Part shown: one piece after another, positions 6,876-7,432 of the stretch
Position numbering within the stretch: the stretch's first letter is position 1
How the letters are laid out: every line of letters begins with the position of its first letter
NCBI GenBank assembly: GCA_947175225.1
Contig: CAMWLX010000170.1
Coordinates: 1 to 7,432 of the forward strand
Direction: 5' to 3'
Source: an uncultured Porphyromonadaceae bacterium
GTDB lineage: Bacteria; Bacteroidota; Bacteroidia; Bacteroidales; Muribaculaceae
DNA: 7,432 nt
The notes under the pieces: model-generated
Databases searched by the model: none
The model's input: the letters and a program-made list of their open reading frames with translations, nothing else
Told to the model about the DNA's origin: nothing
Position numbers and translations under genes: made by a program

Positions 6876-7397
6876 TTATTCTTTGTTGGAAAGGGTTTCA
6901 AGGATGCCATGAAGTTTAGTGGCACCACTGTTAAGAGCGCTGATGACATTCTTAGCAGGCGACTGAAGCAATGCGACAACGTCTGCGATAAGTTCGTTCT
7001 TGCTCTTGATAGCGGCGAGGGTATCCAACATTTCCTCACCAACATATACGCTTTCTTCTACATATGCACCCTTCAAAATTGGAAGAGTTTCCTTCTTGTC
7101 GCGGAAGCTCTTAAGCATTTTTGCAGGAGCATTGCCTACATTTGAAAGCAGAAGAGTAGTCTCGCCATGGAGAAGGCCGTAGAGTTCAGAGTAGTCGATT
7201 TCACTTGCTTCGAGAGCCTTCTTGAGAAGGGTATTCTTAACGCAAAGCATCTTAATGCCGTCTTTGAAGCAAGCACGACGGAGGTCACTGGTCTTTGCAG
7301 CGTTCAGTCCCTGAGACTGCACAAGATAGACGCAGCTATATTCCTTGAGAGTGTCGCCGATCTTTTCAATCAGCAGAGTCTTATCTTCTTTCTTCAT
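6876..7397 (-). CDS. rplJ: 50S ribosomal protein L10
   Basis: L10 anchors the L7/L12 dimers to 23S rRNA at the base of the stalk. It is complete at 173 residues, within the usual range. The N-terminal rRNA-binding domain (about 1–110) includes DLRRACFKDGIKM (38–50) and the conserved VKNTLLKKAL (53–62). The C-terminal part (about 133–171) is a long helix with hydrophobic spacing that fits the L7/L12-binding helix. It is followed by rplL after 36 bp, the standard partner. In other bacteria L10 represses its own message by binding a leader; only 35 bases lie upstream in this window, so that leader cannot be assessed. No Shine-Dalgarno sequence precedes the ATG. Confidence 0.98.
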   Translation of the reverse strand: MKKEDKTLLIEKIGDTLKEYSCVYLVQSQGLNAAKTSDLRRACFKDGIKMLCVKNTLLKKALEASEIDYSELYGLLHGETTLLLSNVGNAPAKMLKSFRDKKETLPILKGAYVEESVYVGEEMLDTLAAIKSKNELIADVVALLQSPAKNVISALNSGATKLHGILETLSNKE

Positions 7398-7417
7398 CTT
7401 GAGTGTCGTTTTGAGGG

Positions 7418-7432
7418 TTATTCATCTATACT
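7418..7432 (-). CDS. rplA: Probable 3' end of ribosomal protein L1 gene (last codons)
   Basis: The last bases of the window on the minus strand read AGT ATA GAT GAA TAA, giving Ser-Ile-Asp-Glu-stop. This resembles the C-terminus of Bacteroidota L1, and rplA is the usual gene before rplJ. The 20-bp gap to rplJ fits close operon spacing. Only four residues are visible, so the call rests on gene order more than on sequence. Confidence 0.4.
   Translation of the reverse strand, partial: SIDE

Noticed and set aside
6561..7145. A 194-codon plus-strand frame rich in Cys and aromatic residues, spanning rplL and rplJ
   Set aside because: It is the antisense shadow of two intact ribosomal protein genes; its Cys-rich stretch is the reverse reading of the alanine-rich hinge of L7/L12.
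1..7432. Search for CRISPR arrays, insertion sequences, tRNAs, toxin-antitoxin or defence genes
   Set aside because: Nothing of the kind is visible; about 94% of the window is covered by the operon's conserved genes, and the rest is short gaps.

Overview
This window is a housekeeping stretch of a bacterial chromosome: the L10/L12 – RNA polymerase beta/beta' operon. All genes lie on the minus strand, so transcription runs from high to low coordinates. In that direction the order is: the probable last codons of rplA (7432–7418), rplJ (ribosomal protein L10, 7397–6876), rplL (L7/L12, 6839–6465), a 298-bp non-coding gap, rpoB (beta, 6166–2351), an 87-bp gap, and rpoC (beta', from 2263, running off the window at base 1). 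The ribosomal stalk proteins and the two large RNA polymerase subunits are classically made from one transcript.

The protein sequences suggest Bacteroidota, most likely the order Bacteroidales. The beta' N-terminus (MAFKKDNKIK..., then ERDGLFCEKIFGP) and the beta N-terminus and overall length (1271 aa) look like Bacteroidales versions. The upstream regions of rplJ, rplL and rpoB are A/T-rich with no Shine-Dalgarno sequence, which is typical of that phylum. This assignment comes from recognition of the sequences, not a database search; genus cannot be given.

All genes look intact and ordinary, with catalytic and zinc-binding residues in place. I see no mobile element, CRISPR array, tRNA, rRNA or accessory cassette, and no sign of a new multi-gene system. 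The long plus-strand reading frames are antisense shadows of the conserved genes.

The parts not explained by coding are the two gaps around rpoB. The rplL–rpoB gap holds, in transcription order: a strong GC-rich hairpin with a short T-run (candidate attenuator, 6447–6408); an 8-nt perfect Shine-Dalgarno sequence, unusual for this phylum, placed 6 nt before a five-codon reading frame (6380–6349); an 11-bp inverted repeat (6339–6298); a sequence matching the Bacteroidota −7 promoter element (6275–6268); and an AT-rich imperfect hairpin (6256–6222). The rpoB–rpoC gap holds a perfect 11-bp stem (2319–2284) just before a Shine-Dalgarno-like sequence for rpoC. Together these suggest that polymerase subunit output is adjusted separately from the ribosomal proteins, as is known for the E. 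coli rplL–rpoB junction, but the elements here are unproven.
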